Of a DNA stretch of 64,000 bases, positions 10,938 through 21,463 are shown one piece after another; within the stretch, counting starts at the first letter, position 1, and every line of letters starts with the position of its first letter. The DNA is taken from NCBI GenBank assembly GCA_030295235.1, contig AP026172.1, positions 372,001-436,000 on the forward strand. Direction: 5' to 3'. A program made the translations under genes and the position numbers. The notes beneath the pieces are model-generated. The model did not search any database. It was not told the origin of the DNA and saw only the letters and a list, made by a program, of their open reading frames with translations. Source of the stretch: Fistulifera solaris (taxonomy: Eukaryota; Bacillariophyta; Bacillariophyceae; Naviculales; Stauroneidaceae).

Positions 10938-13900
10938 ATGGAGCACGTTGCACCAGAAAACAATTCGCACAGCACTCCCGGTCGGAATTTTTTGCCAGCT
11001 TGTTCAGAAGACTCCGCCGATACGCCTATTCAATACACTTCATTCGATGAGGCGACGTCGAAACGCTTCGACAATGTCCAAATAGGGCTATCCGATTCGC
11101 AAAGCCCTATTAGTGAAGAAATGGACGTTTTCCCCTTACATGCACCAACACCGGCCCGATTACATTCGCTAAACGTCGAAGAAGCAACGCCACTGGTTTC
11201 CAATCGAAGTTTCTTGTCTCATGTGCGTGGAATTCATCGTCCCGCGTCGCCTTCGGGAACGTTTCCTGTTGAATCACCCAATCGAATGAATCATCGTCCA
11301 AGCGAAACGAAAAGTTTGGTTGACTCCGAAGGAGATTTTTCGGTTGAAGAAAACACATCCGTACTACCGCAGCACCTCATGATCGACCCAAACGCAAAGT
11401 CCTTGCACTATCAAATCGTTTATCGAGGTACGGTTTCACTACTGGCTACGCCTTCCATCAACGGGACGCGGAATGGTTCCTATTTGAGTTACGGTGATAT
11501 TTTTGAGAGTTCATGGTGCAGTACAATGCACGAGACAATTTCGGAAAGTGAAGCGCGGCAACTGAAGCCTAGATCCAACGTCGAAAGGCTTCATTCAGGT
11601 CCCCCTACCATGCCATTGCTGCAGAATCACCCCACCAGTGAAATGAATTGCTCACATTCCTTTGTCCGTGTAGATCGTGTGTTGACTAGAGGCTATTCGC
11701 TCAATCCGAGTTCGCAGTCTATTGACTACAATGGATCTAAAACTTCATTTGGTGGGCAATTCTCCGGATTTGTCGTTTCGCATGTCCGCGACCAATGCAT
11801 TGCCAAAAGGCTAGATACCGTACCAGAAATCGAAGAAAGAATTATACTGCTAAAGGTCACCTCATCCTCACCTATACCTGTTTTCTCGGGTCCTTCATTC
11901 GATGCCCCCCAATTGAAAGCAATGGCTTTGCCAGGGACGATAGTGGAAGCATCCTTACGAATTCGACTGCTCAATGACACAGGCGAGGACAGGAGAGTTT
12001 CTTTTCTGCGGCTCAATCATCGGCATGGGTGGCTGGCTGACCGCAGGCAAGGATCTGACGTGCCCACTGTAACTGAAATCCCTATCCATGCGTCGGGAGG
12101 TGGTGATTGTGACGAGTCGATAATGTCGACTGCGTCTACTATGACATCCTTCAGCATGTCCTCTCATGCAAGGCGCAAGCACCGCCCTCCGCGCCGAAGA
12201 ACGGATGCGTCCATTGAAGCTCCTGCATTAAATATCTCTCGAATCAACAGCGAGATTGGTCCCAGTGGTACCCCGGAGAGAAGTTCGTCCTTTCAGGATT
12301 CTAGTCAGTGTTCGAAGAAACTGCCTAGTCCTGTCTCAAATGTATCGCTGCTTTCTGACGAGTCCTCAATAGATCATAACACGTCCGATTTACGCCATCC
12401 TCAATCTCCAGATGTTTCACACTCAACCAATAAAAGCACTGGCTCATCGAAGAGCAAATCAACCGTATGTCTGTATCTCATGCGAGTGACATCACCACGG
12501 GGTCTCAAAATTCTCGATACGCCTCATTTTCAGGTCAATCGCTTGATTCGTAAGAATTTAAATACTTTAGAGGTCATTCCCTCTTCGCACTTGGTAAGCA
12601 AAATGGAATCCGGTCCTCCAAAGAAGCACCATTCTATTTTTCACACCATGTCGGGACGTACAACAACAACGAGCCCTAGTAGCCGTACGGGCAATCCAGC
12701 AATATTCGATTCCGGATCAAGAACTAGAATATTACCGCGTGGTGTTTTTTTCGAAGCTGCAAGCCGGCTAGAGCAAACAGGAGCTTTTATTGACGGTGAG
12801 GGATTAATTAAATTGTCGGATAATAGTGGCTGGGCGATTGTCCCACATGAGGGAGTTGTAATTGATCAGTATTGCGGCTATCAGGGCCAGACCTTAGCAA
12901 ATCGTCGAGCTTTTGAAGAGGTCGGAAACGCAGTTATGCATGAATCGGGTTCCCTTGGCGATGACAACAGGTCGACTATTTGGTTACGTGTAGAAGTCCG
13001 GTCGGGCTTGCCCATTGCTTGTCCTCCGCCAATGGACATCTTCAATGACGGGGATACTTCACCGACATCGTCGCGAGATTCGTCTTCGATCGGCGGTTCT
13101 CATACAGGCTCCAATGTTATTGTTGGACATGAGTCTGATGTGGCTTCCTCTGTCGGAAGCACTTTCATAGATTCGGTCTTTCGGACCCCGGGGAAGAATC
13201 GAGAAGCTGAAGAAAGGCAATCCGAGGTTCCTAAGCCCTTAACTCACGCAGATATTGCTTCCTCTTTGATGAGTGACTCGGTGGCGTGTGGAACATGTGT
13301 TGAGGTACATAAATGGTTTGCACCCAATGATGGAAGTCCGGAAAGACAAGACTATGCACGATTACGAGGCGGTCAGGGCTGGTTACCAATGTATATTAGC
13401 GGAAAAGTGACATCTGTTACAATACCAAAGCCCGAGTTTCGCTTTGGATCGTTCTGGTTTCGAGTCAAATCATCGCGCGGTGTCAAAGCCCGACAGGGGG
13501 CCTTCAAGGAAGGCACCCTCTATTCGCTCTGAAGACGGCGCACGTGTGATGCGCTTCGAGTGCGGAGAATTTTTGAGGGCGTCCGAAATTGTGACAGTTT
13601 TTGCTCTGGACGGTAAAGCAGTGGAGAGTTTCGCCAAGCTGTACAGGAATCGCCATGTACAGCTCTATAGAGGACATGAGCCATTCCGGCCTCTAGCTTC
13701 GTTAGCAGCACCAGCAGAATGGGTTCCTATTTTTGCATCTTCTGAGCAGTTTTTGGAAGAGTGCACAAATGCCCCAAGAATCGAACGTCACAAACAAGGA
13801 TGGAGGTATAAAGTTGTCCCTGAAACTGGTATTGCTGTGCGCAAAGGCCCTTCCTTTGCGTCGGAAACAACAGGAGCCGTCTTGCTTGGTGGGGAGAGTG

Positions 13901-14139
13901 TGATTGTCAACGAACGCGTGACACCAGGAGGCGAGACTATTGCCTGGTTGCGTCTTAATGACGGTCAGTGGGTTCATGACACAGATGACGACGGAATTAA
14001 GGTAATGGCTTCGCACTCGTTGTTTCACCGATCAATCCCCAAACCAAAACGAGAGCAGACGGGTACAGGCACCTTAGACGGGAAGGAAGCGGCTTATAAC
14101 AGAATTGTCTCTCGCTTATTTCACGGCGTAAACAATTAG
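10938..14139 (+). CDS. Large protein with repeated SH3b-like modules
   Basis: A long protein of unknown function, about 1,060 residues. At least five modules share the pattern of bacterial-type SH3 domains: a leading strand, a G-(I/V)-x-(V/A)-x-x-G-P-S-x-x-A-P turn, a hydrophobic GE(S/F)-x-x-(V/A) strand and a closing (W/F)LRL-x-x-x-x-GW. Clear copies: PIPVFSGPSFDAPQLKAM (near residue 315), a GLKILDTPHFQV copy (near 525), LPIACPPP (near 700), GVKARQGPS (near 855) and GIAVRKGPSFASETTGAV (near 965). Between them are Ser-rich disordered stretches. The frame changes at five Gs, 13496-13500; dropping one G continues VKARQGPSRKAP in register, so the two frames form one gene. The start is the ATG at 10938. 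Scaffold or ligand-binding roles are possible, but no partner is implied by the sequence. Confidence 0.65.
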
Positions 14140-14866
14140 ATATTCCGGAGTAATGCGCAGCACATTGACCCTTAGGACGGTTAACATAATTTCCCAGTCG
14201 ATAAAGTTAACACTCTGGAGACTCCGTACGGTAATTTATGCATGGGTGTTAGGTATCGGTACTGGGATGTTTAGCTAGGTATATGGTAGACAAAGATTAA
14301 GGAGACTGGAGACACCAGCCTTTCAAAGTCACAGAAGACAGTCATCACGATGGACAGTAGCGACAAACATTGAGCGCCCCACTATTTTTGTTGTGTCGAT
14401 TTGATTATGAAATACGGGGGCACATCGGTGTAATCTCATCTTTTTAAGGAGTGAGTGGTAAGCACTTCCTTTTGCGTTAAAAAAATTTGTTGGCGTCTCT
14501 TGCAGGCCATCCGTCAACTTTCAAGCATAATCGATGTTACGAAACAAAGCATCCGCCATCACAACTGGACTCTCTAGCTGGAAATAACTTAGTCAGCAAA
14601 GGGCTGCTTTTGCGCATCGGTACTCAGTCCAATAAGTAGAATTGATCTTCAGAGAAGGGAACATAAAAATGTGCGTGGTCGTGTAGTGACCATGACCCAT
14701 GACCATGACCGTACAGTCATTTTCCAGCGGCTTCCTGTTGCATGTTGCAACTGTTCGAAAGAAAGCAAGAACCCTTCCACAATGCCAATACGGGGTAATA
14801 ATTTGCATTGCTTTGCTAGGAATTGGGAACTGTATCGGCCTAGCTCGCCGTCAACCAAAGCCCGTC
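14140..14866. other. Intergenic and upstream region of first selenoprotein U gene
   Basis: About 730 bases. The frame of the next gene stays open back to an ATG at 14699, and this extension contains a hydrophobic stretch (VIICIALLGIG) that could be a targeting sequence. I prefer the ATG at 14867 because it matches the start of the tandem paralogue (MP-x-L-x-x-PKKT). A GACCATGACC repeat lies near 14688-14710. Confidence 0.4.
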
Positions 14867-15634
14867 ATGCCTCACCTGTTTTGTCCCAAGAAGACAAAAC
14901 AGGCTCTCGAGGCATCGCCTGATTTGGGTCACATGAGTCCCTCTGTTCAGAAACTGGCGGAAGATGGAAAACTCGACCATATTTACAACATACCTCTATT
15001 GGAACTCAATTGTCAGTTCGGAATTGTTCGAAACCGCACGGACGAACAAATTCCACTCCAAAAGGCAGTAAAACGGGAGCGTTCAAGACAGAAATCAAAA
15101 GTAACTTTGGTGTTCGCCGTTCGGCGCCCTGGGTGACCTGCGTGCCGCGAGCACGGCCAACAGTTGGCTGAGCTCGTGGCGGAAGAACCGTCCACGGCCC
15201 TTCTCGCCACTGTCAAGGAGACAGGTGCCGATGACGAAGCCCTCCTCGACTTCTACGAAAAGTATTTTGCAAGGCATGCCATTTACCAAGACGAAAAGTG
15301 GAAGTTGTATCATGCCATGGGAGGCAGAAAGATCGGTATAGGCAAGGCGGTGCTTGGATCACTGAAATCCTTCAGACGGTATCGAGCGAAGAAAATTCAG
15401 GCGAGCCATAATATCACTACTGTAGATACATGGATGCTGGGTGGTGTCCTCATATTCGATAGACAAGGAATTCTGCAACATGTAGTTGAAGAAGATTTTG
15501 GTGAGCCCCTTGATGTCCACGCAATTAAAAAAGTTATTGAAGACATCAAGAAGAACCAAGAAAATAAGGATACGGGTAATTCAGCTTCACAATTAGCCGA
15601 GGCTGGCAGTGAGAGTCACCTTACCGAATCTTAA
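14867..15634 (+). CDS. SELENOU: Selenoprotein U (PRXL2/FAM213 family), copy 1, Sec at TGA 15134
   Basis: Thioredoxin-fold protein of the peroxiredoxin-like PRXL2/SelU family, which acts as a thiol redox protein. The frame continues in register through TGA at 15134-15136 (residue 90) into the conserved rest of the domain, giving 255 residues. The motif is FAVRRPG-Sec-PACREHG; in the family this is RRPG-C-x-x-C-R, so the TGA replaces the first redox cysteine. Downstream are TVKETG, a FYEKYFARHAIYQDEKW segment and GGVLIFDRQGIL, all matching the family order. A hairpin resembling a SECIS element lies about 160 bases past the stop. The next gene is a tandem paralogue with the same TGA. Reading the TGA as a plain stop would discard the whole catalytic domain. 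The start at 14867 is inferred from the paralogue. Confidence 0.88.
14993..15158 (+). repeat. 166-base block identical to 16908-17073
   Basis: Every base of this segment matches the segment 1,915 bases downstream in the second selenoprotein U gene. It covers the middle of the coding region including the TGA codon. The sequence diverges immediately on both sides: about seven differences in the 32 bases before it, and differences from the first base after it. Such a sharp block points to gene conversion. Confidence 0.8.
15134..15136 (+). other. In-frame TGA read as selenocysteine, copy 1
   Basis: The codon follows CGG CGC CCT GGG and precedes CCT GCG TGC CGC GAG, giving R-R-P-G-U-P-A-C-R-E. 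The redox pair is Sec-x-x-Cys. No base need be added or removed to keep the frame, in contrast to the single-base breaks elsewhere in the window. Confidence 0.87.
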
Positions 15635-15792
15635 ACTGTTGATTGGAAATTAGAAGGACAGAAATATATAGCTGTGATGGTCGCTTGTTGATGATGTGTG
15701 AATGATGTCCATACATTTCAAAGTAATGGATTGATCAACACTCCTTGATCGCAGTCACTCGGCATGAGCACGAAGTGCGGTAGTCTGGAATG

Positions 15793-15864
15793 ATCATGGA
15801 ATCTGTGAATGACGGTTGTTCTTTTCATCTTCGATGGAACAACTTGATAAGCATATTTTATGAT
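15793..15864 (+). promoter_or_regulatory. SECIS-like element of copy 1, lacking the apical AA
   Basis: RNA hairpin in the 3' flank. Helix I pairs ATCATGGAAT (15793-15802) with ATTTTATGAT (15855-15864), ten pairs including two G-U. The non-Watson-Crick core is ATGAC (15809-15813) opposite TGAT (15845-15848). Helix II is eight pairs, GGTTGTTC with GAACAACT. A UUUU bulge follows, then a four-pair helix CATC/GATG with loop UUC. Eukaryotic SECIS elements usually carry unpaired AA in the bulge; here it is U-rich. It is aligned base for base with the element of copy 2. Confidence 0.65.
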
Positions 15865-16780
15865 ACGCCCTGGCTTTTCCGCCTGTGTGAAACTCCATCG
15901 TCGATGCTTGCTTTTGGCATTTGAATCAATGAATCACCTGGTCAGTTGCGTAGTGAATTATGATACTTATAGAATCGTTACTACGGAAGAAATGGCTCAA
16001 GTTCCGTCGGCTTTGAAATAGAGAAAGCTGTACGAGAGGCTGCGATGGCTTTCTACCACGACACTCTGCAACGATTCTCGAACAGCAAACGCACCGCCTA
16101 CGAAACGATGTCACTAGAGAAAACGCTTGTTCTTTTGGGATGCTCCCTTACATACACTAGCCTCATTCTTCCTTTTCCCACCCTGATCATTCATTAAGTC
16201 GATACCAGCACATCGACGTCGAAGAACGGTCAAAGCCAATCCAAGAAGTGGTGAGCAGGTCAGAGATGATTAATGAGTGATGAGAGATGATAGATGATTA
16301 ATGAGTAATGAGTGATGAATGAACGGTGAACGGTAAACGGTAAACGAATGAGCTTAAAGTTACTTGTTTTAAAACATTATTGAACATTGAACCTATTAAT
16401 AATATAGGAATTTATGTACACTTAAGTTTCGCTACTCCGTATATATTTTAGATGTCATATGACCCGTGAAGCAGTGTATTCTCTTTCCCAACTCCCAACG
16501 GTTTGCATGGTACATTACAGTCTAGTGTCCCTTAACCTTTTCTGTTTTCCGTACCTGGTAACTGGTAACATGTTACGAGCAGCAGAGAGCAGGGGCATAG
16601 CATAGCGGGCTCAAATACCAGGTACGCAGAAGCAGAACACATCATTTGTGATGCATGATGCCTGAGTCATCCTTTCACCTTCTAACGACTTCGTTTCACT
16701 GCCTTCCATCCGTCTATGGCATAAATTTTTGACTTTTAACTTGTATTTGTAAAGCAGCTTGTGGCGATTCGAGTTCCATC
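15865..16780. other. Intergenic region with ATGA-rich low-complexity stretch
   Basis: About 900 bases between the tandem selenoprotein genes. At about 16262-16352 there is a degenerate repeat built from GATGA, TAATGAGT and GGTAAAC units. No open frame of note is present. The promoter of copy 2 should lie in the right part, near the AT-rich stretch before 16781. Confidence 0.45.
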
Positions 16781-17555
16781 ATGCCCAGTCTCGTTTCTCC
16801 GAAGAAGACGAGGCAGGTGGTGGAGGCATCGCTTGATACTAGTCAATTGAGTCCCTCCGTCAAAAAAATTGGTGGAGGATGGAAAGCTTGACCACGTTTA
16901 CAACATTCCTCTATTGGAACTCAATTGTCAGTTCGGAATTGTTCGAAACCGCACGGACGAACAAATTCCACTCCAAAAGGCAGTAAAACGGGAGCGTTCA
17001 AGACAGAAATCAAAAGTAACTTTGGTGTTCGCCGTTCGGCGCCCTGGGTGACCTGCGTGCCGCGAGCACGGCCGACAGCTGGCTGAGCTCGTGGCGGAAG
17101 AATCGTCCGCGGCCCTTATCGCGACGGTAAAGGAGACAGGAGTTGACGACAAAGCCCTCCTCGACTTCTACGAAAAGTATTTTGCGAGGCATGCCATTTA
17201 CAAGGACGAGAAGTGGAAGCTGTATCATGCCATGGGAGGCAGAAAGATCAGTGTCGGCAAGTTAGTGACTGGACTGATGAAATCGTTTCGACGACACCGA
17301 GAGAAGAAAATCGAAGCAAGTCCTAACATTACTGCCGGAGATGGATGGATGCAAGGTGGCGTCCTTATATTCGATAGACGAGGTAATCTGAGACATGTAA
17401 TCGAAGAGGATTATGGCGAGCCCCTCGATACACAAGCCATCAAGAACGTTATTGAAGAAATTAAGCGAAATCAAAGTATCAAGGACACTGATGATTCGGG
17501 ATCGCAATTCGCCGAGGACATCAGTGAGAGCCTCCAGGATACCGAGTCATCTTAA
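16781..17555 (+). CDS. SELENOU: Selenoprotein U, copy 2, Sec at TGA 17049
   Basis: Tandem paralogue of the gene at 14867, with the same order of motifs and the same RRPG-Sec-PACREHG centre; TGA is at 17049-17051. The C-terminal half (ATVKETGVDDKALLDFYEKY, then GGVLIFDRRGNL) is about three-quarters identical to copy 1. The frame from the ATG at 16781 is interrupted at a run of seven As, 16862-16868: with six As it reads VKKLVEDGKLDHVYN, as in copy 1. This fits the homopolymer errors seen across the window, but a real inactivating insertion cannot be excluded. The 3' flank carries a well-formed SECIS-like hairpin with the apical AA, which argues that the gene is or was functional. Confidence 0.82.
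16908..17073 (+). repeat. 166-base block identical to 14993-15158
   Basis: Partner of the identical block in copy 1; see that entry. Includes the TGA codon and the UPAC motif. Its first base follows a T where copy 1 has an A, and it ends just before a G where copy 1 has an A. Confidence 0.8.
17049..17051 (+). other. In-frame TGA read as selenocysteine, copy 2
   Basis: Same context as in copy 1: GGG TGA CCT GCG TGC. The frame downstream of it is open to the normal stop at 17553-17555 and encodes the conserved rest of the domain. Confidence 0.85.
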
Positions 17556-17618
17556 TTATTGGTTCGAATTCAAACGAAGCGGAGCCTTTGGGTAGCACGA
17601 AGCGAAAGATTGGCATGA

Positions 17619-17686
17619 TCATGGATCTGTGGATGACGGTTTATCTAAGCCTTTTGGTCGAAAAACCTGATGAATTTATTCCATGA
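17619..17686 (+). promoter_or_regulatory. SECIS element (form II type) of copy 2
   Basis: Hairpin starting about 63 bases past the stop. Helix I pairs TCATGGA (17619-17625) with TCCATGA (17680-17686), seven Watson-Crick pairs. Core: ATGAC (17633-17637) opposite TGAT (17668-17671). Helix II pairs GGTTTATC with GAAAAACC (eight positions, one A-A mismatch). The unpaired AA sits at 17647-17648, followed by a small helix GCC/GGT closed by a TTTT loop. Every diagnostic part of a form II SECIS is present. Compared with copy 1, both helices differ in sequence but stay paired. Confidence 0.8.
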
Positions 17687-17928
17687 CGCGCCTCCCTTGC
17701 CAACTTTGTGCCGAGCCTATATTATTACTCCAGAGTAGACCAAAATAAGCACGTAGTGTTATTTATTATGAGCGACTTACGACGACTCCGTATCAGTTAG
17801 AATGAACTAGACACTAAAATAATCATCAAGAAAGAACAGTTACATAAGATAACGTTGCTCTTAGTTTTGCAAATGCCCCGAGACTGTCGCTCACACCAAC
17901 GCTCTACCGTATACATGGTATTCTCTTT

Positions 17929-20237
17929 TTAAAGATCGTCATCATCAATGTCGTCATCATCACCATCATTTTCATAAAAGAAGTAATTTCCGCTAGCTTT
18001 TTGCTCCTGATCCTTTTGCGATCCTCGCTTATTGATTCTGTGGGTAGAAGATAAGAAGAAGTTGTGAGTGACGCAACATTTCTCAAATGCAAATGCTTTC
18101 CGAGAGCCATAGAAATCACGCTGGTAGGAAATTAAAACATAAGACTTGAAGCTTTCATAGCCGACACTAGAACAGTGCTCGCGTTTGCGAAAAGGCGTAA
18201 AGAATTGTTTCTCGTCATTCCAGTCAAACACTCACTAGTCACCAATGGAAGACTCACCGAGGACGGAAGTTGACAGGATCACGACGAAATGTAACCTGCA
18301 AGCTCTTGAGAAACGTGTTCATACCCGTGAGAAGCGACTGCGGAGAAGTGGCCGTAGCTTCCACACCAGGCTTTCCCTCGTAGACAACTACTCGATCAGC
18401 CAAATACGTAGCCATGATAAAATCGTGTTCCACGACAAACGCTGTCTTCTTGCTATGCATGATGAAACGCTTAATAACTTTGGCGCAGTTGACGCGCTGC
18501 TCCGAATCCAGATAAGCGCTGGGTTCATCAATCAGATACACATCGGCTGGTTGACCTAGAGCCAAAACGATAGCAAGTCGCTGTAATTCACCGCCCGAAA
18601 GGTTCTGGACACCATTATCGATGATGTTGTCAATTACCAACGGTTTCATCACATCAGATATGAACTGAGGGTGAATGTACGCATCTCGAACGCGTTTGTG
18701 AAGAAGTTGCCGAACCGTGCCCTGGAATTTAGGTGAAATCTTCTGTGGCTTATAGCTTACATTCAGTTCCGGTACTCCAGCCAGCGACGCTTCGTAGTCG
18801 AGTCCCTCAGCTTCAAGCTGAACCTGCTCGTCGCTCTTCAGCAAGCCTGCTAACATTCGCACGAACGTCGTCTTTCCGGTTCCATTTTCTCCAAGAAGCA
18901 CAATAATTTCAGAATCCGTGAATTCGCCCTTTTGAACGTGCAAGATAAACTTCGAGTCATCTCGTGATTGCGTTTTTGTCATGTCTGGATAAGAATAGTT
19001 TTTCAAGATATCGTTCTTGTCGCTACCCGCCTCGGCGCGTTCCGATACCTATTATAAATAAAAATGTTGTAGTCAGCAAACAAATGTCATCTACCGAAAG
19101 CATCGCAACAATATCTCGTGCATACCTTAAACGTCAGTGCATGATCTCGGAATCGCATATTCTCCGACTGAACAAAACCAGCCAAGAAAGCATTGATACC
19201 GTTGCGAACACTATGGGGCATCGTCACTACACCATAACCACCGGCTTGACCGTAAAGAATGCAAATATAATCACTGAGATAGTCCAAAACCGCCAAATCG
19301 TGCTCCACGACCAATACGTAACGCCGATCGGCTCCGGTGCCCTCTAAGATTTTGCGAATCATCGCGGCAGCCGTCAAACGCTGCTTCACATCGAGATACG
19401 ACGACGGTTCATCGAACATGTACACATCACTGACTTGCACAGCGACGGCAGCAATCGCAAATCGCTGCAACTCCCCACCACTCAGTACACCGATCTGACG
19501 ATCGACCAAATGTTCCAATTCAGCTTCTTTCAAAGCCCAGCCCAGCACGTCCCAACCTTCTGCTTCCGTGCGTTCGTCTTTCGATTTGAGTACATCAATG
19601 ACCGTTCCTTTGACGGCGCGGGGGATGTGATCTACATACTGTGGCTTGATGGTGGCTTTCATGGTATCTTCCAAGATGCGGGTAAAGTAGTTTTGCAACT
19701 CACTTCCACGAAAGTACACCAAGATTTCTTCCCAATCCGGAGGCGTCTCGTATTTTCCCAGATTGGGCTTCATTTTTCCTGCCAGGATTTTCAGTGCTGT
19801 CGACTTACCGATACCGTTGGTTCCGACCAAGCCGAGTACCTGCCCCGGACGAGGCATAGGAAGTCGATGCAGCTTGAATGAGTTGGGACCGTAACGGTGT
19901 GTCGTGTTTTTCTCAAGATCTTTCGGGAGGTTGATGATATTAATGGCTTCGAACGGACACTTTTTGACGCAAATACCACAACCTGAAGAAAATGAAAAAA
20001 AGAAATGCAAGAATGGGCAAGATAGGGTAAGAAGGCGTCTTAGAAAGTCAGAAAGGAAGAAGTTGATTTTGCAAACGTACCGATGCAAAGGGGCTCCGAG
20101 ATGAAAGCAATTTTACTCTTCGCGTCGACTTCGATGCACATCTTTCCCAATTTGACGACAGGACACGACTTTTTGCATTCCTGACCACACTTCTTGGGCT
20201 TGCATCTCTCTGCCCCGACGATGGCAATACGTGTCAT
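17929..20237 (-). CDS. ABCE1: ABCE1/RLI1 ribosome-recycling ATPase, four exons
   Basis: Cytosolic twin-ATPase that splits ribosomes after termination and carries two 4Fe-4S clusters. Exons (minus strand): 20081-20237, 19126-19982, 18258-19048 and 17929-18037; introns of 98, 77 and 220 bases, all GT-AG with matching phases, giving 637 residues. Seen: N-terminal cysteines [15 protein letters not shown] and [10 protein letters not shown]; first Walker [10 protein letters not shown] and signature [11 protein letters not shown]; second Walker [10 protein letters not shown] and signature [11 protein letters not shown]; hinge and C-terminal [14 protein letters not shown] and SGNYFF. The last exon, coding for the conserved SGNYFF end, is followed by an acidic tail (DDDDIDDDD) longer than in animal or yeast proteins. 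The start is the ATG before TRIAIVG, as in all family members. It converges with the selenoprotein gene on the plus strand. Confidence 0.96.
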
Positions 20238-20778
20238 CGTCTCTTCCTCCTGCTGCTGGCGGCTTTTTTTTTCGGCGCCATGATGCTGAATTCTATTGGG
20301 GTAATTTATTAACTTGGTATTCAAAAGGTTTGCTTGAACGTTTACTGAATTGAAAGACACCAGCCGTCGAATGCTGCTCCGCCGTGCCTGTACCTTGACA
20401 TTCATATCAAATCAATAATGTTACGGAGTACTTCATATACCTTATTTAGCGTTCATTTCGAAGTACGAAGTACGAACGAACGGTTCGAAACGCTGCGTCT
20501 GGGCGCTTGGCCGTCATCACACAATCCGCGATTTGAACTCTCCGTGATTGCCAACTAAAGAAAGGGGAAATGCGCACCCACTAACAAAGTGGTACCATAG
20601 TCTGGCAGCGAGAGCCTTCTAGGCAAGTTCCCAAATACAAAACAGGTGACAAACAGCAGTACCAGGTATATATTCTAAATTATGGCTCTAGAAAATCAAA
20701 ACCGTAAATTGTCGAGGTAATTCTACTAAAACAACGGTTAAAAATCACTGCAGCAACGAATCCAGCAGAGCAGGATCT
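20238..20778. other. Intergenic region
   Basis: About 540 bases between ABCE1 and VPS29, both on the minus strand. Open codons upstream of the ABCE1 start look untranslated. A repeated GAAGTACGAAGTACGAACGAACG stretch (written here as AAGTACG units) lies near 20459-20480. Otherwise nothing is seen. Confidence 0.4.
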
Positions 20779-21463
20779 TTAGAGACGACCGTTTCTTTTT
20801 TTCACTTTTGCGAATTCTGTCTTGGAAACTTCAACGTCGTTACCCTTTAATTCGTAAACATAGCATACAACTTTATCTTCCTGCACCGCCAGCAGGACGA
20901 ACGAAGGTACGACATCGGATGTCACCGTCGATGTTGCGCCCGTGATGGATCCCTAGAGAGTTGCGTGATGATTGTTAGGTTCAAAGTAAAGAAGCAAAAG
21001 ATTTGAGACTGGCGTGCAACGATCGCAGCACAAGATGCCCGGATGAACTCACCGGATTGATGTAACAGCAATCATCTTCAATCACCACCGAGTTTTGATG
21101 CGTGTGTCCGGTAATCAATATGTCAACATTCAATTTCCGCCGCGTTGCTGCCAGTGCAGCATGACTCTTCCACGGCACAATTTGATGTCCGTGTATCACA
21201 CCAATTCGAAACGGTCCTACTTGCACGACACGACTTTCCGGATACGTGGCAGAAGTATCATTATCCCAATCTCCGGCCACAAAATGGAGATTCGGTGCCA
21301 ATGACTGCAATTCTGCATCGTTCGTGGGACAATTGCCCGTACAAATGACGTGCTGCATACGACCGGGAACGAGCATGCGTTTGAAGGGCGCGGGGATCTT
21401 GCTCGCTCGCGAAGGGATGTGCATGTCGCCCAGGACCAGTACTAATTCTCCGAAGCTTGCCAT
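20779..21463 (-). CDS. VPS29: VPS29, retromer subunit, two exons
   Basis: Phosphoesterase-fold scaffold subunit of retromer, which sorts cargo from endosomes. Exons 21053-21463 and 20779-20952 are joined over a 100-base GT-AG intron, giving 194 residues. Seen: LVLGDMHIPSRA at the start, VICTGNCPTND, FVAGDWDND, IGVIHGHQIVPW and ITGHTHQN, followed across the splice by YINPGSITGA, a hallmark of VPS29. The C-terminal exon ends in a basic tail (KVKKRNGRL). The usual metal-site positions are mostly kept (GDMH, GHTH), though the His expected in the GNC segment is Cys, as in other VPS29 proteins that lack phosphatase activity. Length is normal for the family. Confidence 0.95.

Noticed and set aside
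13530-13532. TGA at the end of the first SH3-repeat frame as another selenocysteine codon
   Set aside because: The frame after this TGA is not conserved. The protein resumes in a different frame with the GPS-AP motif in register, so it is a frameshift at five Gs.
16262-16352. Repeat-rich stretch as a CRISPR-like array
   Set aside because: Units are degenerate, 5-9 bases long, without constant spacers, and the genome is eukaryotic.
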